From: Henckelia pumila
Taxonomy: Eukaryota; Streptophyta; Magnoliopsida; Lamiales; Gesneriaceae
Reading direction: 5' to 3'
DNA: 64,000 bases
Assembly (NCBI RefSeq): GCF_033568475.1
Contig: NC_133123.1
Span: forward strand, 5,766,001 to 5,830,000
A program made the position numbers and the translations under genes. Below the pieces are notes generated by a model, which had not been told where the DNA came from, made no database searches, and saw only the letters and a list, made by a program, of their open reading frames with translations. Positions 47,189 through 59,096 of the stretch are shown one piece after another (positions within the stretch are counted from its first letter, which is position 1; each line of letters starts with the position of its first letter).

Positions 47189-47197
47189 TATAAATAG
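47189..47197 (+). promoter_or_regulatory. TATA box of the copia 5' LTR
   Basis: TATAAATAG just after the dyad array. It is the likely core promoter of the element's genomic RNA. Confidence 0.7.
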
Positions 47198-47795
47198 AGG
47201 CATTCTGAGACCATTTCTAGTATCCCAACATCTTCAATTCTCTCAATCCTCTTAAGCATTATTTGAGCCATTTGTTGAGCAATTTGTAGCCCCTTTGAGC
47301 TTTCAAAATATATTCATATATCGAGTTGTATCCGGGGTTGTGAAAATCGTTGGTGTAAACACTTGAGTGTGAAACCAAGTGTTGTGTGATTATTGAGGCT
47401 ATCCTTGGAGCCCTTAAGGCCAAGTGTTGAGTTCTATCGGCGCGGTGATCGTGTCAAGTTGTAAGGCTATCCTTGGAGCCATCAAAGCCAAGTCGTTCGA
47501 AGTGCTAGTGGATCTTTGGTTAATCGATCTTAACCAAGAAGGGGAGACGTAGACGATTTACCGTCGAACTTCCATAAACATCTCTTATCTCTTTTACTGC
47601 TTTATTTACATTACGCATTTATTTACTGCACTTATTATTAATTGCTTTAAATCTTCCGCTTGCGTATTTGCATAATCGCTTTAAATTGCTAAAGTTGCCA
47701 ATAGAACCTAAATCCCCCCCCCCCCCCCCCCCCAATTAGGTTCTAACAAGTGGTATCAGAGCCACCTTTTTCAAAATATTTTCAAAAAGGTTCTT

Positions 47796-49205
47796 ATGGC
47801 AAATCTAGCGAGCGACTATGCTCAAGGGCAATCAACAAATCGTCTTCCTCTTTTCAATGGCATAAACTATGGATATTGGAAAAACCGAATGTCCCTATAT
47901 ATCCAATCCGTAGACTATGACCTTTGGAAGGTTACTGTGAAAGGTCCCTACATACCTACTAAAGAGGTTGAGGGTGTCAAAATTCCTAAGGGAATGGACG
48001 ACTTTTTTAAGGAGGATATGAAACTTATATCTCAAAATGCTAAAGCCATGAATATTCTTCATTGTTCCTTAGATATGAACGAGTACAACCGGATCTCAAT
48101 GTGCTCATCCGCTAAAAAGATATGGGACAAGTTGGAGATATGCCATGAAGGGACTTATCAAGTCAAAGAAATAAAGATCGATCTACTCCAACTCAAATAC
48201 GAAACATTCGAGATGGAATCAAATGAAGATGTAGATACTATGTTCCGAAAGCTTACTCAAATTATCAATGAGCTAGCCCAACTCGGGGAACAATATCCAA
48301 CCAAACAAGTGTGGAGGAAAGCTCTACGCGCCTTACCCAAGGAGTGGGATGCCAAGAGGACGACTATCATAGAATCCAACAAAGGAGACACCGCTTCCTA
48401 TGACCTTGATCAACTTCATGGGACACTTAAAACCCATGAGTTGGAACTGTCAACAAGGAAGGAAATAAAGAAAGAAGATATCAAGGCAAAGGGGATTGCT
48501 CTATCTAGCCAATCCAAAGAAAATAAAGATGATGATATGACACTCTTTGCAAGAAAATTCAAAAGATTTATGCGAGGAAACAACTTCAAAAAAAAGACGG
48601 ACAAAGAAGTTACCTGCTACAACTGTCAATAACAAGGCCACTATGCAAATGAGTGTCCTCTCAAGAAGAAAGTTGATAAGGGAAAGAAGAAAGCACTCAT
48701 AGACACTTGGAGTGATAGCGACGATGACGAGGAGGAAGCAAACATCTGCCTTATGGCTAAAAGTGATGACATCGTCTCCGACGACGATGACGAGGTACCT
48801 TCCTATGACGAACTACTACATGCATATAAACAAATGTTTGATATGGCTAAGTCACTTAGAAAGGAAAATAAAAACCTTAAAAATGAATTAGAAATTAAGG
48901 GGCATGAAAACGTAAGATTAAAGGATGACATAGCCCACTTAGAAAAATCTTTTAATAAGTTCAATGTCAGTAGTAATAAATTGAATAATCTACTTAGCAT
49001 GCATAAATGTAGTTTTGATAAGGGTGGAATAGGGTACGGTAAGAAATCAATAGACTTTACTAGTCTAATTGCTAAAGCAAAAATGAGATCACCCCCTACA
49101 TGCTCTTATTGTTGTAAAATTGGTCATGCTAGATATAAATGTAGATCCTTGAGATTTCAATATGATCAAAAGAGTTATATGAAATGGAGGCCTAAGAGTA
49201 CTTAA
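47796..49205 (+). pseudogene. copia gag with two zinc knuckles
   Basis: The ATG at 47796 is 33 bp after the primer site. The core has LPLFNGINYGYWKNRMSLYI, WDKLEICHEGTYQVKE, and LKYETFEMESNEDVDTMF. The first CCHC knuckle (CYNCQ...GHYANEC) is cut by a TAA at 48630-48632. The frame continues through an Asp-rich stretch and a coiled-coil-like segment (RKENKNLKNELEIKGHENVRL) to a second knuckle, CSYCCKIGHARYKC, near 49100. The long coiled-coil and second knuckle fit Sirevirus-like gag. Confidence 0.9.
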
Positions 49206-49499
49206 CAACTCATCAGTTGGCATTATGAGATCATGATCTAAGGGAGTTCATCATAGACCGGTTTATACTGCCTTGACTTGCGACTGATCTCCCTGATGAA
49301 CGCTGCTCTGTCCAAGAAAATAGGTTTTTAAAGAAGCCAAATCCCTACCTACTACTGGGAGCACTCTTAGAAAGTGGCGATAATGTTGTTATGAGAGACT
49401 GAACTCTTAAAAGTCTATTTTGTATCTCTCTTTTCTAACAATGTGGACCCAAAAGAACTAAAGGGTACCAAAACCAATTTTTGCAGGAAAATAGGAAAA

Positions 49500-51013
49500 T
49501 TGTTCTTCCTAGCATATGGTATCTAGACAGTGGAAGTTCTAGACATATGAGGGAAACAAAGAGCTACTCCAATCCATCAAACCAAAGGAGAAGGGATCTG
49601 CCACCTTTGGAGACAACATCAAAGGAGTTATCGAAGGAATCGGCTCAATAGGTATTTCTAAATCCTGCTTGATTGATGATGTACTCCTAGTGAAAGGGCT
49701 TAAACATAATCTACTAAGAATAAGTCAATTGTGCGATATAGGTTATGAAGTCAAATTCACTCCCCAACATTGCACTATATCACTCGTGACTGACAAATCC
49801 ATAAATTTCAAAGTAATATAGAAGTGAAAATGTATACAAGGTTTCTTTAAATAATTTATCTTTATCAAATATTAAAAGCCTTGTATCCTTGAATGTTGAT
49901 GACAACATTCTTTGGCATAGACGACTAGGTCATGTTGGTCCTAGTACCATAGAAAAACTTTTTAAATTTGATTTAGTTGTTGGTATGTCAAAACTCAATT
50001 TGAAATTAGATTCTGTTTGTGATGCGTGTCAACTTGGCAAACATACAAGAGAATCTTTTAAAAGCAAAAATTTTATATCTACTGTTATGCCCCTTGAACT
50101 TCTTCACCTAGATCTATGTGGTCCCTCGAGGAACGCTAGCCTAGGAGGGAAGCTTTATGCATTTGTCATTGTAGATAATTTCTCACGTTATACGTGGACA
50201 TTGTTTTTAGCCCACAAAAATGATTCCTTTGATTATTTTAAAACTTTTGTCAAACGAGTTGAGAATGAGAAAAATCTTTCTATAAAACAGATCCGTAGTG
50301 ACCACGGAACTGAATTTTAAAATGAGAATTTTTCAAACTTTTGTGAAGAGAAAGACATCGGTCACAATTTTTCTTGTCCTAAGACTCCTCAACAAAACGG
50401 GATCGTTGAGAGAAAAAATAGGACACTTGTGGAGATTGCGAGGACCATGATATGTGAGCATTCTCTACCAAAATATTTTTGGGCTGAAGCAATGAACACT
50501 GCTTGTTACATCATTAATCGTGTATCAATAAGGCCAATTCTCAAGAAAACTCCATATGAATTATGGAGAGGAAGAAAGCCTAACATTTCATATTTTCGAG
50601 CTTTCGGTTCCAAATGCTATATTCATAATAACGGTAAAGACAACCTTGGCAAATTTGATGCCAAATCCGACAAAGGTATTTTTCTCGAATATTCTACCAC
50701 AAGTAAGGCTTTTCGAGTATTTAATAAACGCACTTTACTTGTTGAAGAATCCATTCATGTTATATTTGATGAAACTATAGTTTCTCGTACTACTAACGAT
50801 GATGTAGAATTACTCGAAGAAGAGATGGCTTCATCAAGTCTAAATGATTTAGACGTTTCTGTTGAGGAAACACCACTTTCGAAGGATTGGACGCTTCACA
50901 AAGATCATCCTATAGATCTTATCATTGGAAGTCCTTCGAAGGGAGTAACCACTCGTTCTTCTCTTAATAATATTTGCAATCATCTTGCTTATGTTTCTGT
51001 AACACCCAGTATT
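49500..51013 (+). pseudogene. copia protease and integrase
   Basis: The protease motif LDSGSSRHM is at about 49523, followed by a frameshift. Pre-integrase LWHRRLGHVG and zinc-binding CDACQLGKHTRESF lie in 49889-50320. Integrase Asp residues are in LHLDLCGPS and SDHGTEF, and the Glu in NGIVERKNRT. A TAA at 50318-50320 interrupts the core. The frame 50429-50997 carries the C-terminal part (KYFWAEAMNTACYIINR, PYELWRGRKPNISYFRAFG) and is then cut by the gypsy insertion. Confidence 0.9.
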
Positions 51014-52715
51014 TTTAGCACGTAAATTCGCATGCATAATTAGGGATTTTATTTATTTAGAATTTTAGATTATGGGTTAAATAATTATGTGAAATTATGT
51101 GTGCATGTTTTAAGTTATTTTTAAGAATTTAACCCATAATTAGTGATTTTTCATGATTTATGAAAATTAATTGTTTTGATCGCGCAGACGGGACCGTGGA
51201 CGGACGAGGTACCAAAATATTTAGCCAAAAATATTTTATAAGTTTTATGAGCCTTAAAATAATATTTTAAGGTATTTTGTCAAGAAAAATTTAGTATTTA
51301 GTTATATATTTATTTAAGGATTTATTTTTAGCCAAAATAAGTCATTTTAATGACTTTTATTAAATTTTAAAAATTGCCTATTATTTTATTTCGGGATTTA
51401 GGAATTTATATCAGATTATTATGTATTTTAAGAGTTTAAAATTTTAAATATTATGTTATATTATCTACCTAATTAGTTATATTATCTATTTAGCTTATAT
51501 TTAAAAATTTTATTCCTAATATCCTACCCAATCCCTCCCATATCTCACGTCTAACTCCCTCAGCCGCCTCCAGCAGTTTCTTCCCACCTCCATCACGCCA
51601 ATTAGCAGAAATCTTCAAGCCTCCATAGCCAACTTTTGAAGGTTTTGTCAAGTTTTTCGTCCGATCGTCGTCCCGGAGTCCGTAGACGCAATAGCCTTTG
51701 TTTTTATTCATTAAGGCATGTCTAAAACTTTTATTTGGCCACCATATAAGCTATTATTCATGCATGATGTTTTTTTTCAGATTCCATAAGAATATTTCGA
51801 AATTATGCAATGTTATTGAAGTTTGATGCATGTTTGAGTGTTTTCATGTCATAGCTCATGTTTTATTCAGCATGGCTCGGTCCAGGGGCTTGGGGCTTGG
51901 GTTAGAGGTGATTTATGGTCCTAGGAAATCGAAACATGGTCGGGCTAAGGGCTGGAGTTGGCTGGGTTCAAGGCTGGTTCAGTTTTTGGTCCATAGTGGC
52001 GCAGCAGATCGCGCAGGTTGAGCGAGGTAGGGAGATTGGCTCGTTCTCAAGCCACAGGGCGTGTTTTAGGCTGATTCCAGTTGGGTTAGAACCGTTAGAC
52101 AAAGATGAAGGTAGTACAGGTGGGCCTCCGGCCGGTGGTTGCCGGATATGGGCGGCCGAACGGCCTGAAGTCTCCGGTTGCGCGCAGCACGCGAGCAGAA
52201 TAAGGGCTAGATTCTTTTGGGTCGTTCTCCTTCATTAGGGCTCGGTTTGGGTTGTTTTTTAGCTTTTTGGAAACTTCTTGAAGTGGGCTAGGTGTAGGCG
52301 GTGGTTTCATGGCCAAAGGTAGCCGTAGTTGGCCGGCCGAAGGCGAGCAGCAGAACTGCTCACCCAGCCGATAGAACAAGGGAAGAGGGCTACGGGTTTG
52401 GGGTTTTCTGGGGGTTTCCGGGTCGGGTTTGGTCTGGGTCGGGTCTGGGCATCCGGGTCGGGTCTAGGGTATAAGTGGGTCGGGTCAGGTAGGTCCGAGT
52501 CTGGGCTAGGTGGGCCGGGCTCGAGTATTTTAATTTTTAAGTGACTTATGTTTTAATTGAGTTTTTGAGCTAATTAATTAGAAATAAAATTATTTGGGTC
52601 ACTAAATAATTTTATTTGGGCTTCAAATAATTTATTTAAGTCAACCCAATTAATTTTATGGGCTTGGGAGCCCATGGGAATTATTGGGTCAGTCTTTGGG
52701 CTTTTGGGCTCATTG

Positions 52716-53087
52716 TGTGACGCCCGGGGCTGATGAGGCAGGGAGTGATCGCCGGTGCCAAGAGGTTGCACGGACAATGAGCGGCTCCTGGTAGGCTTCT
52801 AGGCGGAGGGAGACATGAATGAACCGATCCCGTGCCGGAATGAGAGGGATTCTGAGACTGTGTAGGTATGAGACTACATGGTTGAGGAGAGCTTAAAAGA
52901 TTTCATATGTGCTACTCATATCAAGAAGGTGCATCTTCTTTTCGGAAGCTTAAGAACTTCAAAGTTAAGCGTGCTTGACTTGGGGCAATTATAGGATGGG
53001 TGACCCCCTGGGAAGTTTTCCAGGGTGCGTGTGAGTGAGGACATAAGCACGCTGAAAAAACCCGTCTTGATACAGTGGGGCGTTACA
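52716..53087 (+). mobile_element. Cassandra TRIM solo LTR
   Basis: 372 bp, TGTGACGCCC...GGGGCGTTACA, flanked by CATTG (52711-52715, 53088-53092). The other gypsy LTR reads through uninterrupted (GGCCCATTGGGCCAG at about 60830). It contains a 5S rRNA-like segment, the defining feature of Cassandra elements. No primer site or second LTR is present, so the internal part was lost by LTR-LTR recombination. Confidence 0.93.
52920..53029 (+). ncRNA. 5S rRNA-derived segment of the Cassandra LTR
   Basis: It keeps the RNA polymerase III internal promoter: A box AGTTAAGCGTGCTTG (52963-52977) and C box GGATGGGTGACC...CTGGGAAGT (52994-53015). The 5' third diverges strongly from 5S rRNA, so it is not a functional ribosomal gene. 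Confidence 0.85.
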
Positions 53088-53492
53088 CATTGGGCCAGTC
53101 AGTGTATTTTTGGGCCAGTCTAGAATTTTATTGGGTTTAATTAAGTTAATGACTTAAATATTTTTATTTAGGCTCAATTAAGTTTAATTAAGTTATTTGG
53201 GCTAAGATATGATTATTGGGCTTTTATTTAAGTTTAATGGGCTTAGAGTGAGTGACCAGCAGTCTGGACCAACCCATGAAAAATAAATAAGTCCGAAATA
53301 TATATTTAATTATTTTTATGCATAAAGTCTATTTTAAGTATAAGTATATTATACTATGAAAAATTAATTAAATATATATTACGGACATATTTTCAGTGCA
53401 TGCATTCATGAAATAATTTTATGGCATGATTTAATGTTTAAGGTTGAGCTAGAAAATAACTTTTATGTTGGAAGTTGAAGTAGTGTGACAAT

Positions 53493-53625
53493 TTAAGGGG
53501 GACCAGTCCCCACATGTTAAGGGCAGTTTACTGTCAATTTAAGGGTAGTTTACTACCATTAAGAGGTGATTCGTCACCGCCGCGTACGTTGGTTTTAAGA
53601 GACTGATCAGTCGAATTTTTAAGTT
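53493..53625 (+). repeat. Tandem TTAAG-anchored hairpin cluster (5' LTR copy)
   Basis: Five successive units, each opening with TAAG and then a self-complementary core: GGGGAC-CA-GTCCCC, GGCAGT-TT-ACTGTC, GGTAGT-TT-ACTACC, GGTGA-TTCG-TCACC, GACTGATCAGTC. Unit lengths are about 21-36 bp. Confidence 0.85.
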
Positions 53626-54462
53626 TAAGGTTACACTACGGATATGACCATGCGATGTTAGAAAATGTTATGCTCAACAATGTTATGTATGTATTATATG
53701 ATTATATCTAAGATCAAGTTTAAGCAAGATTTTCAGTCATGATTCATGATTTTTAAGCATGCTCATTCATGTATATAATATGTATTAATGTAATTATGTG
53801 ATGCATTATTTTTAATCTTGTTATAAAGTATTAGACATGTTGAGCCTCTAGGCTCACTACACTTATATGGTGCAGGTGAGTACGTAGAGAAAGATGTAGT
53901 TCCTACCGGTGGTGAGGACGTATGAGCGGACGCGCAGTGATCCCCCGTGACCGCCGGCTGAGTTTTCATGGATATTTTAAGAATTTTAAAACTCTGTTTC
54001 TTTTATGTTTTGTCAGTGGTGAATTTTAGTATTATTTTTATTAAGTAATTTTGTTGCATGCAAGCTTTTAGGTAGATTGTCTGACAGTATTTTAATTAAG
54101 TTTGACTCAGTTATTTTAGTAAAAATGTTGCGTTTTATTTATGTTATTTTTAAATCTGTTTATTTTGTGCATATATGTATGGGCATGTATGTACATATAT
54201 TTTACTTAGTATTATTTTAAAAAAAAAAAATTCCGCATTTATTAGTAGTAGATGTTTCAATTGGTATCAAAGCCGCGTTCTTGGAGGGGTCATCACTGCT
54301 GTGCGATCTCATAAATCCACGCTACCGGTCTGTAAGTTTTAATTGCTTTTAGTATGATTTAGTAGTATCATGTTTAACACTTAAGCATTTATGTTAGCAA
54401 AAAATCTTTAAGTACTTAGTTATGCATGTCGATTTACATAAAGAAATATGTGGTGGTGCAGA

Positions 54463-55503
54463 ATGCCTCCGAGACCAGTTAACAGACGCGGGGGAACTCC
54501 ACCTCCACCTCCGCAGAATCCGCTTTCGGCATTGGAGCAGGCCAATGCAAAAATGATGGCCGGGATTACTGCTCTGTTGGAGTAGCAGGCAGCACGTCCG
54601 AGACTATCTCACGATGAGGATGTGGCGGAGAGGTTCCAGAAAAAGGGACCTAAGGAGTTCGCAGGTGCCACAGATCCACTCATTGCTGAGGGGTGGATCC
54701 GTTCTTTGGAGAGCATCTTTGCTTACATGGGGTTGACTGATGCGGACAAGGTGAGATGCGCAGTGTACATGCTGAAGGGTGATGCAGACTTATGGTGGGA
54801 GAGTGCATCACGGGGAGTGAATCTGACTACTATGCTATGGGAAGATTTCCGGAGAATGTTTTTCTCCAAGTATTTCACTGAAGACGTGCGCAGTAGGATG
54901 ATTCGAGATTTCATGATTCTCCGGCAGGGAGACAAGACAGTTGTGGAGTACATCCGTCAGTTCGAGAGGGGCTGTCACTTGGTGCCATTGATTGCTGACA
55001 GTGCACCTGAGAAGATGAGACAGTTTATCGAGGGACTCAGGGCAGAGATCAAGCATGACGTTCGTATGGCGGACGTCCTTACTTATGAGACGGCAGTCAG
55101 TAGAGCTTTGCGTTCGGAGGATGGTAGGAGAGAGATCCACAGGGAGCAGCAGGGTAAGAGGCAGTTTCAGACTGGATATCAGCGACCATCTTCGCAGCCT
55201 TCTGCGAAGAAGCAGTATACGGGGCCGTCTAAGGGCCCGAACCAGCAGAAGCCACAGCAGCAGAGACAGCAGCCTAGGGGCGGGGCCCTTAATGCTGGAG
55301 GATATCCTACTTGCCCGAAGTGCCAGAAGATGCATCCAGGATCATGTATTTTAGGAGCGGGCGTCTGTTTTCATTGTAAGGAACCAGGGCACCAGATGAC
55401 CAATTGCCCGAGGAAGAAGAACACTACAGGGAGAGTGTTCGTGATGCAGGCTGAGGAGGCAGACCCAGATACCTCCTTGATCACCGGTATATCTTACCCC
55501 TAG
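54463..55503 (+). pseudogene. gypsy gag
   Basis: It starts at the ATG at 54463 (MPPRPVNRRGG), 190 bp after the primer site. An in-frame TAG at 54583-54585 replaces a Gln codon. Beyond it lie the retrotransposon gag core (AEGWIRSLESIFAYM, LWWESASRGVN, FSKYFTEDVRSRM, VVEYIRQFERGC), a basic Gln-rich stretch and a CCHC knuckle CFHCKEPGHQMTNC. The unspliced frame ends at 55503, five codons after a GT donor-like site at 55487. Gag forms the particle and the knuckle binds RNA. Confidence 0.93.
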
Positions 55504-55700
55504 TATTTTATAATTTCTTTCTTTGGTTAAGAATTTCGATTTTTTTTTGTGGAATAATTTGTTATTTGGGATTTTTCTATCTGCATGTTAGAATAGGAAG
55601 CATGTTTTACTTGTGATTAGAATTAAGGGTTATTAGTGACTCATCTTTGGGGGAAAATTTTAGTAGTGGTATGAAGTTGTTGGGATTCTTCTGCGTGCAG
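55487..55700 (+). other. Candidate gag-pol intron
   Basis: 214 bp, starting GTATATC after ACCG and ending CTGCGTGCAG before GGAGAATT. Its removal joins gag to the protease frame in phase, leaving a glycine codon across the junction. The interior is AT-rich with stops in all frames, unlike the coding flanks. Confidence 0.65.
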
Positions 55701-57230
55701 GGAGAATTCTAGTTGGAGGCAACTACACGTTTGCGTTGCTAGATTCAGGGGCTACGCATTCGTTTATCTTCCTAGAGTTTATCAGACGGATAGGTATCAC
55801 ACCTGAGATTGCCGATAGTGGTTATGATGTCACTATGCCATCAGGACAGATTATTTCTACCTCTAATGTCATTCGAGAGCTGGAGTTGGAGCTGCAGGGG
55901 CACTCTATTCGCGCAGATGTAGTGGTTTTGCTGTTGAGCGGGTTTGATTTTATATTGGGTATGGACTGGTTGACAGTCAATGGAGCTTCGATTGATTTTC
56001 GTCGGAGGACGATGTCAGTGAAACCGCCGGAAGGCGACCCGTTTACTTTTCATGCATCTCAGAGCAGTGATATTCCTCAGGTGATATCTCATTTTCAGGC
56101 GAGAAAGCTGTTGAAACGGGGTTGCCGAGGTTTCCTAGCGAGTATTGTCACGGCCTCAGAACTAGCTAGTAGATCATTATCAGAGATAGAGGTAGTTCGT
56201 GACTTTTCGGACGTCTTTCCGGAAGATGTTGCAGGGATTCCACCAGTGAGAGAGGTGGAGTTCAGTATCGACTTATTGTCAAACACTGTGCCTATCTCAA
56301 AGGCACCATACAGACTTGCTCCTACCGAGATGAAAGAGTTGAAGGAGTAGATTCAGGAGTTATTGGAGCCTTGTTCGTCCTAGCTTTTCTCCATGGGGAG
56401 CTCCAGTGTTATTCGTGAAGAAGAAGGATGACAGTATGAGACTGTGCATCGATTATCGAGAGCTCAACAGAGTCACAGTGAAGAATAAGTACCCACTGCC
56501 GAGGATAGAGGACTTGATCAGTTGCAGGGAGCTTCCGTGTTATCCAAGATCGATCTGCGATCTGGTTATCATCAGCTGCGAGTTAGAGAGGCAGATATGT
56601 TCAAGACTACTTTTCGGACACGTTATGGGCATTACGAGTTCTTAGTGATGTCATTTGGGTTGACCAATGCTCCAGCGGTTTTCATGGATCTTATGAACCG
56701 GGTATTTCAGTCGTATCTTGATCAGTTCATCATAGTCTTCATTGATGATATCTTGATCTACTCTAGGAGCGTTGAGGAGCATAGACAGCATCTACAGACA
56801 GCCTTGCAGACTTTGAGGGAGCATTGTTTGTATGCCAAGTTCAGCAAGTGCGAGTTTTGGCTTGAGCAGGTGGCATTTCTTGGCCACATTATTTCTAGAG
56901 ATGGGATTGCAGTGGATCAGTCAAAGGTTGAGGCAGTGCAAAAATGGGGTATTCCGAAGAATGCTTCGGAGATTCGCAGTTTCTTGGGTTTGGCAGGATA
57001 CTATAGGAAGTTCATCAAGGGTTTTTCCTCTATTGCAGTACCCTTGACTTCCTTAACCAAGAAGAATGCGAAGTTTTTTTGGAGTCCAGACTGTCAGAGG
57101 AGTTTCGATCAGCTGAAGGAAGCACTCACTACCGCACCGATTTTGGCGATGGCAGTACCACACGAGGAGTTAGTGGTGTACACCGACACGTCTAAGCTAG
57201 GTTTAGGCGCAGTACTTATGTAGTGTGGTA
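55701..57230 (+). pseudogene. gypsy protease, reverse transcriptase and start of RNase H
   Basis: Protease LLDSGATHSFI is at about 55736, with FDFILGMDWL after it. Reverse transcriptase follows: [13 protein letters not shown], then a TAG at 56348-56350 and a 1-base shift near 56373. Next come [20 protein letters not shown], another shift near 56517, [31 protein letters not shown] and the catalytic FIDDILIYS. Then [16 protein letters not shown], and RNase H begins with [16 protein letters not shown], stopped by a TAG at 57222-57224. Confidence 0.95.
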
Positions 57231-59063
57231 AGGTTATTGCTTATGCGTCGAGGCAGTTGAAGATTCACGAGCAAAACTACCCGACACATGATTTGGAGTT
57301 AGGCAGTGGTCTTCGCTTTGAAAATCTGGAGGCACTATCTGTATGGCGAGAAGTGCAAGATTTTTACTGATCACAAGAGCCTCAAGTACTTCTTCACTCA
57401 GAAGGAGTTGAACATGAGGCAACGGAGATGGTTGGAGTTGGTTAAGGATTACGACTGTGACATTAGCTACCATCTAGGTAAAGCTAATGTAGTGGCCGAT
57501 GCTTTGAGTCAGAAGTCGTCAGTGGTATCGTGTTTGACAGTGCAGTTACCACTGCAGAGTGAGATTCAGAGGTTTGATTTGGAGTTTTACTCGAGTGGTC
57601 ATGCACCGAGCTTGTCAGTGTTGACGGTGCAGCCGATTCTACGGGATCGGATCAGAGAGGGACAATCTACAGATGATGAGTTGCAGCGTTGGAGGCAGAG
57701 AGATGAGGCCAAGGGTGGTCTTCTGTATACAGTTATGGATGACATTGTTCAGTACCGTGGTAGGATGTGGGTACCGAACGTCGATCAGTTGAGAGCTGAG
57801 ATTTTAGCAGAGGCTCACACATCTCCGTACTCCATTCACCCCAGAAGTACGAAGATGTACCGAGATTTACAGCTATTGTATTGGTGGCCCGGGATGAAGA
57901 GAGACATCGGGAGAGTTGTGTCAGAGTGTTTGACTTGTCAGTAAGTCAAGGCAGAGCATCAGCGTCCAGCAGGACTTCTTAGACCTCTTCCTATTCCGGA
58001 ATGGAAATGGGAGAACATTACGATAGATTTTGTAGTTGGCCTTCCGAGGAGTAACAGAGGTTGCACAGCTATTTGGGTGATCGTGGATAGACTCACCAAG
58101 TCAGCTCATTTCTTGCCGGTGAGGACTACCTACTCCTTGACACAGTATGCAGAGCTTTACATCAAGAAGATTGTTAGATTGCATGACATACCTGTGTCCA
58201 TTGTATCCGATAGAGATCCGAGATTCACATCCGCATTTTGGAAGAGTTTGCACACAGCATTGGGGACTAGACTACTGTTCAGCACAGCTTTTCATCCCCA
58301 GACAGATGGTCAGTCAGAGAGGGTGATACAGATTCTCGAAGATCTACTGAGGGCTTGTGTCATCGACTTTCAGGGCTCGTGGGAGACGAGATTGCCATTA
58401 GTGGAGTTTACCTATAACAACAGTTTTCAGTCGTCTATAGGTATGGCTCCATATGCAGCATTGTATGGGAGGAGGTGCAGATCTACTGTGCATTGGGATG
58501 AGGTTGGTGAGAGGATTTTACTGGGTCCTGAGATCGTGCAGCAGACAGCTGACATTGTGACTCAGATTCGGGATCGTATGAGGACTGCTCAGAGTCGTCA
58601 GAAGAGTTATGCAGATACTCGACGACGAGATTTTGAGTTCGCAGTAGGTGATCACGTGTTTCTGAAAGTGTCACCTATGAAGGGAGTGGTACGATTTGGC
58701 CGGAGAGATAAGCTTAATCCGAGATATATCGGACCTTTTGAGATCTTGGAGAGAGTTGGCACATTGGCCTACCGTTTGGCCTTACCATCAGGACTTGCAG
58801 CAGTGCACGATGTCTTCCATGTATCCATGCTTCGGAGATATGTCTCTAACCCGTCGCATGTGTTTAATTACGAGCCCTTGCAGTTGCCACCTGATCTAGT
58901 TTATGAGGAGAGGCCAGTGCGGATCTTGGCTCGGGAGGAGCAGAGACTTAGGACGCGGGTCATACCGATGGTCAGAGTCCAGTGGCTGAATCACTCGGAG
59001 GAGGAAGCTACTTGGGAGACCGAGGCAGACATGAGGACTCGCAACCCGGAGTTGTTCGGGTAA
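57231..59063 (+). pseudogene. gypsy RNase H end, integrase and chromodomain
   Basis: After a frameshift near 57303: [47 protein letters not shown]. The integrase zinc finger is in [18 protein letters not shown] and [15 protein letters not shown], followed by a TAA at 57942-57944. The catalytic core has DFVVGLP, VSDRDPRFTSAFW and TDGQSERVIQILED. The GPFEILERVG motif precedes an HDVFHVSMLRRY segment and a C-terminal chromodomain (RTRVIPMVRVQWLNHSEEEATWE), which in chromoviruses steers integration to heterochromatin. The frame ends at 59063, just before the polypurine tract. Confidence 0.95.
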
Positions 59064-59096
59064 GTACTTCAATTTCGAGGACGAAATTCAAATTAA

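Larger units (their letters stand above)
46664..47748 (+). repeat. 5' LTR of the split copia element (start approximate)
   Basis: It ends TTCTAACA at 47748, two bases before the primer site TGGTATCAGAGCC (47751-47763). The start TGTTTTGATGATTAAC at 46664 is a judgement, since no complete second LTR is available. It holds the dyad array (46815-47180), a TATAAATAG at 47189 and a 20-base C run at 47714-47733. Confidence 0.65.
50998..54259 (+). repeat. 5' LTR of the gypsy element, carrying a Cassandra solo LTR
   Basis: 3262 bp. Removing the 372-bp solo LTR plus one 5-bp duplication leaves 2885 bp, against 2886 bp for the other LTR. About six differences appear in the first 250 aligned bases. Confidence 0.95.

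Noticed and set aside
52095-52379. Conserved minus-strand frame present in both gypsy LTRs (also 60211-60504)
   Set aside because: The LTRs are identical by origin, so shared openness is expected; there is no recognisable protein feature.
52920-53029. Functional 5S rRNA gene
   Set aside because: Only the internal promoter half resembles 5S; the unit has Cassandra LTR ends and a CATTG target duplication.
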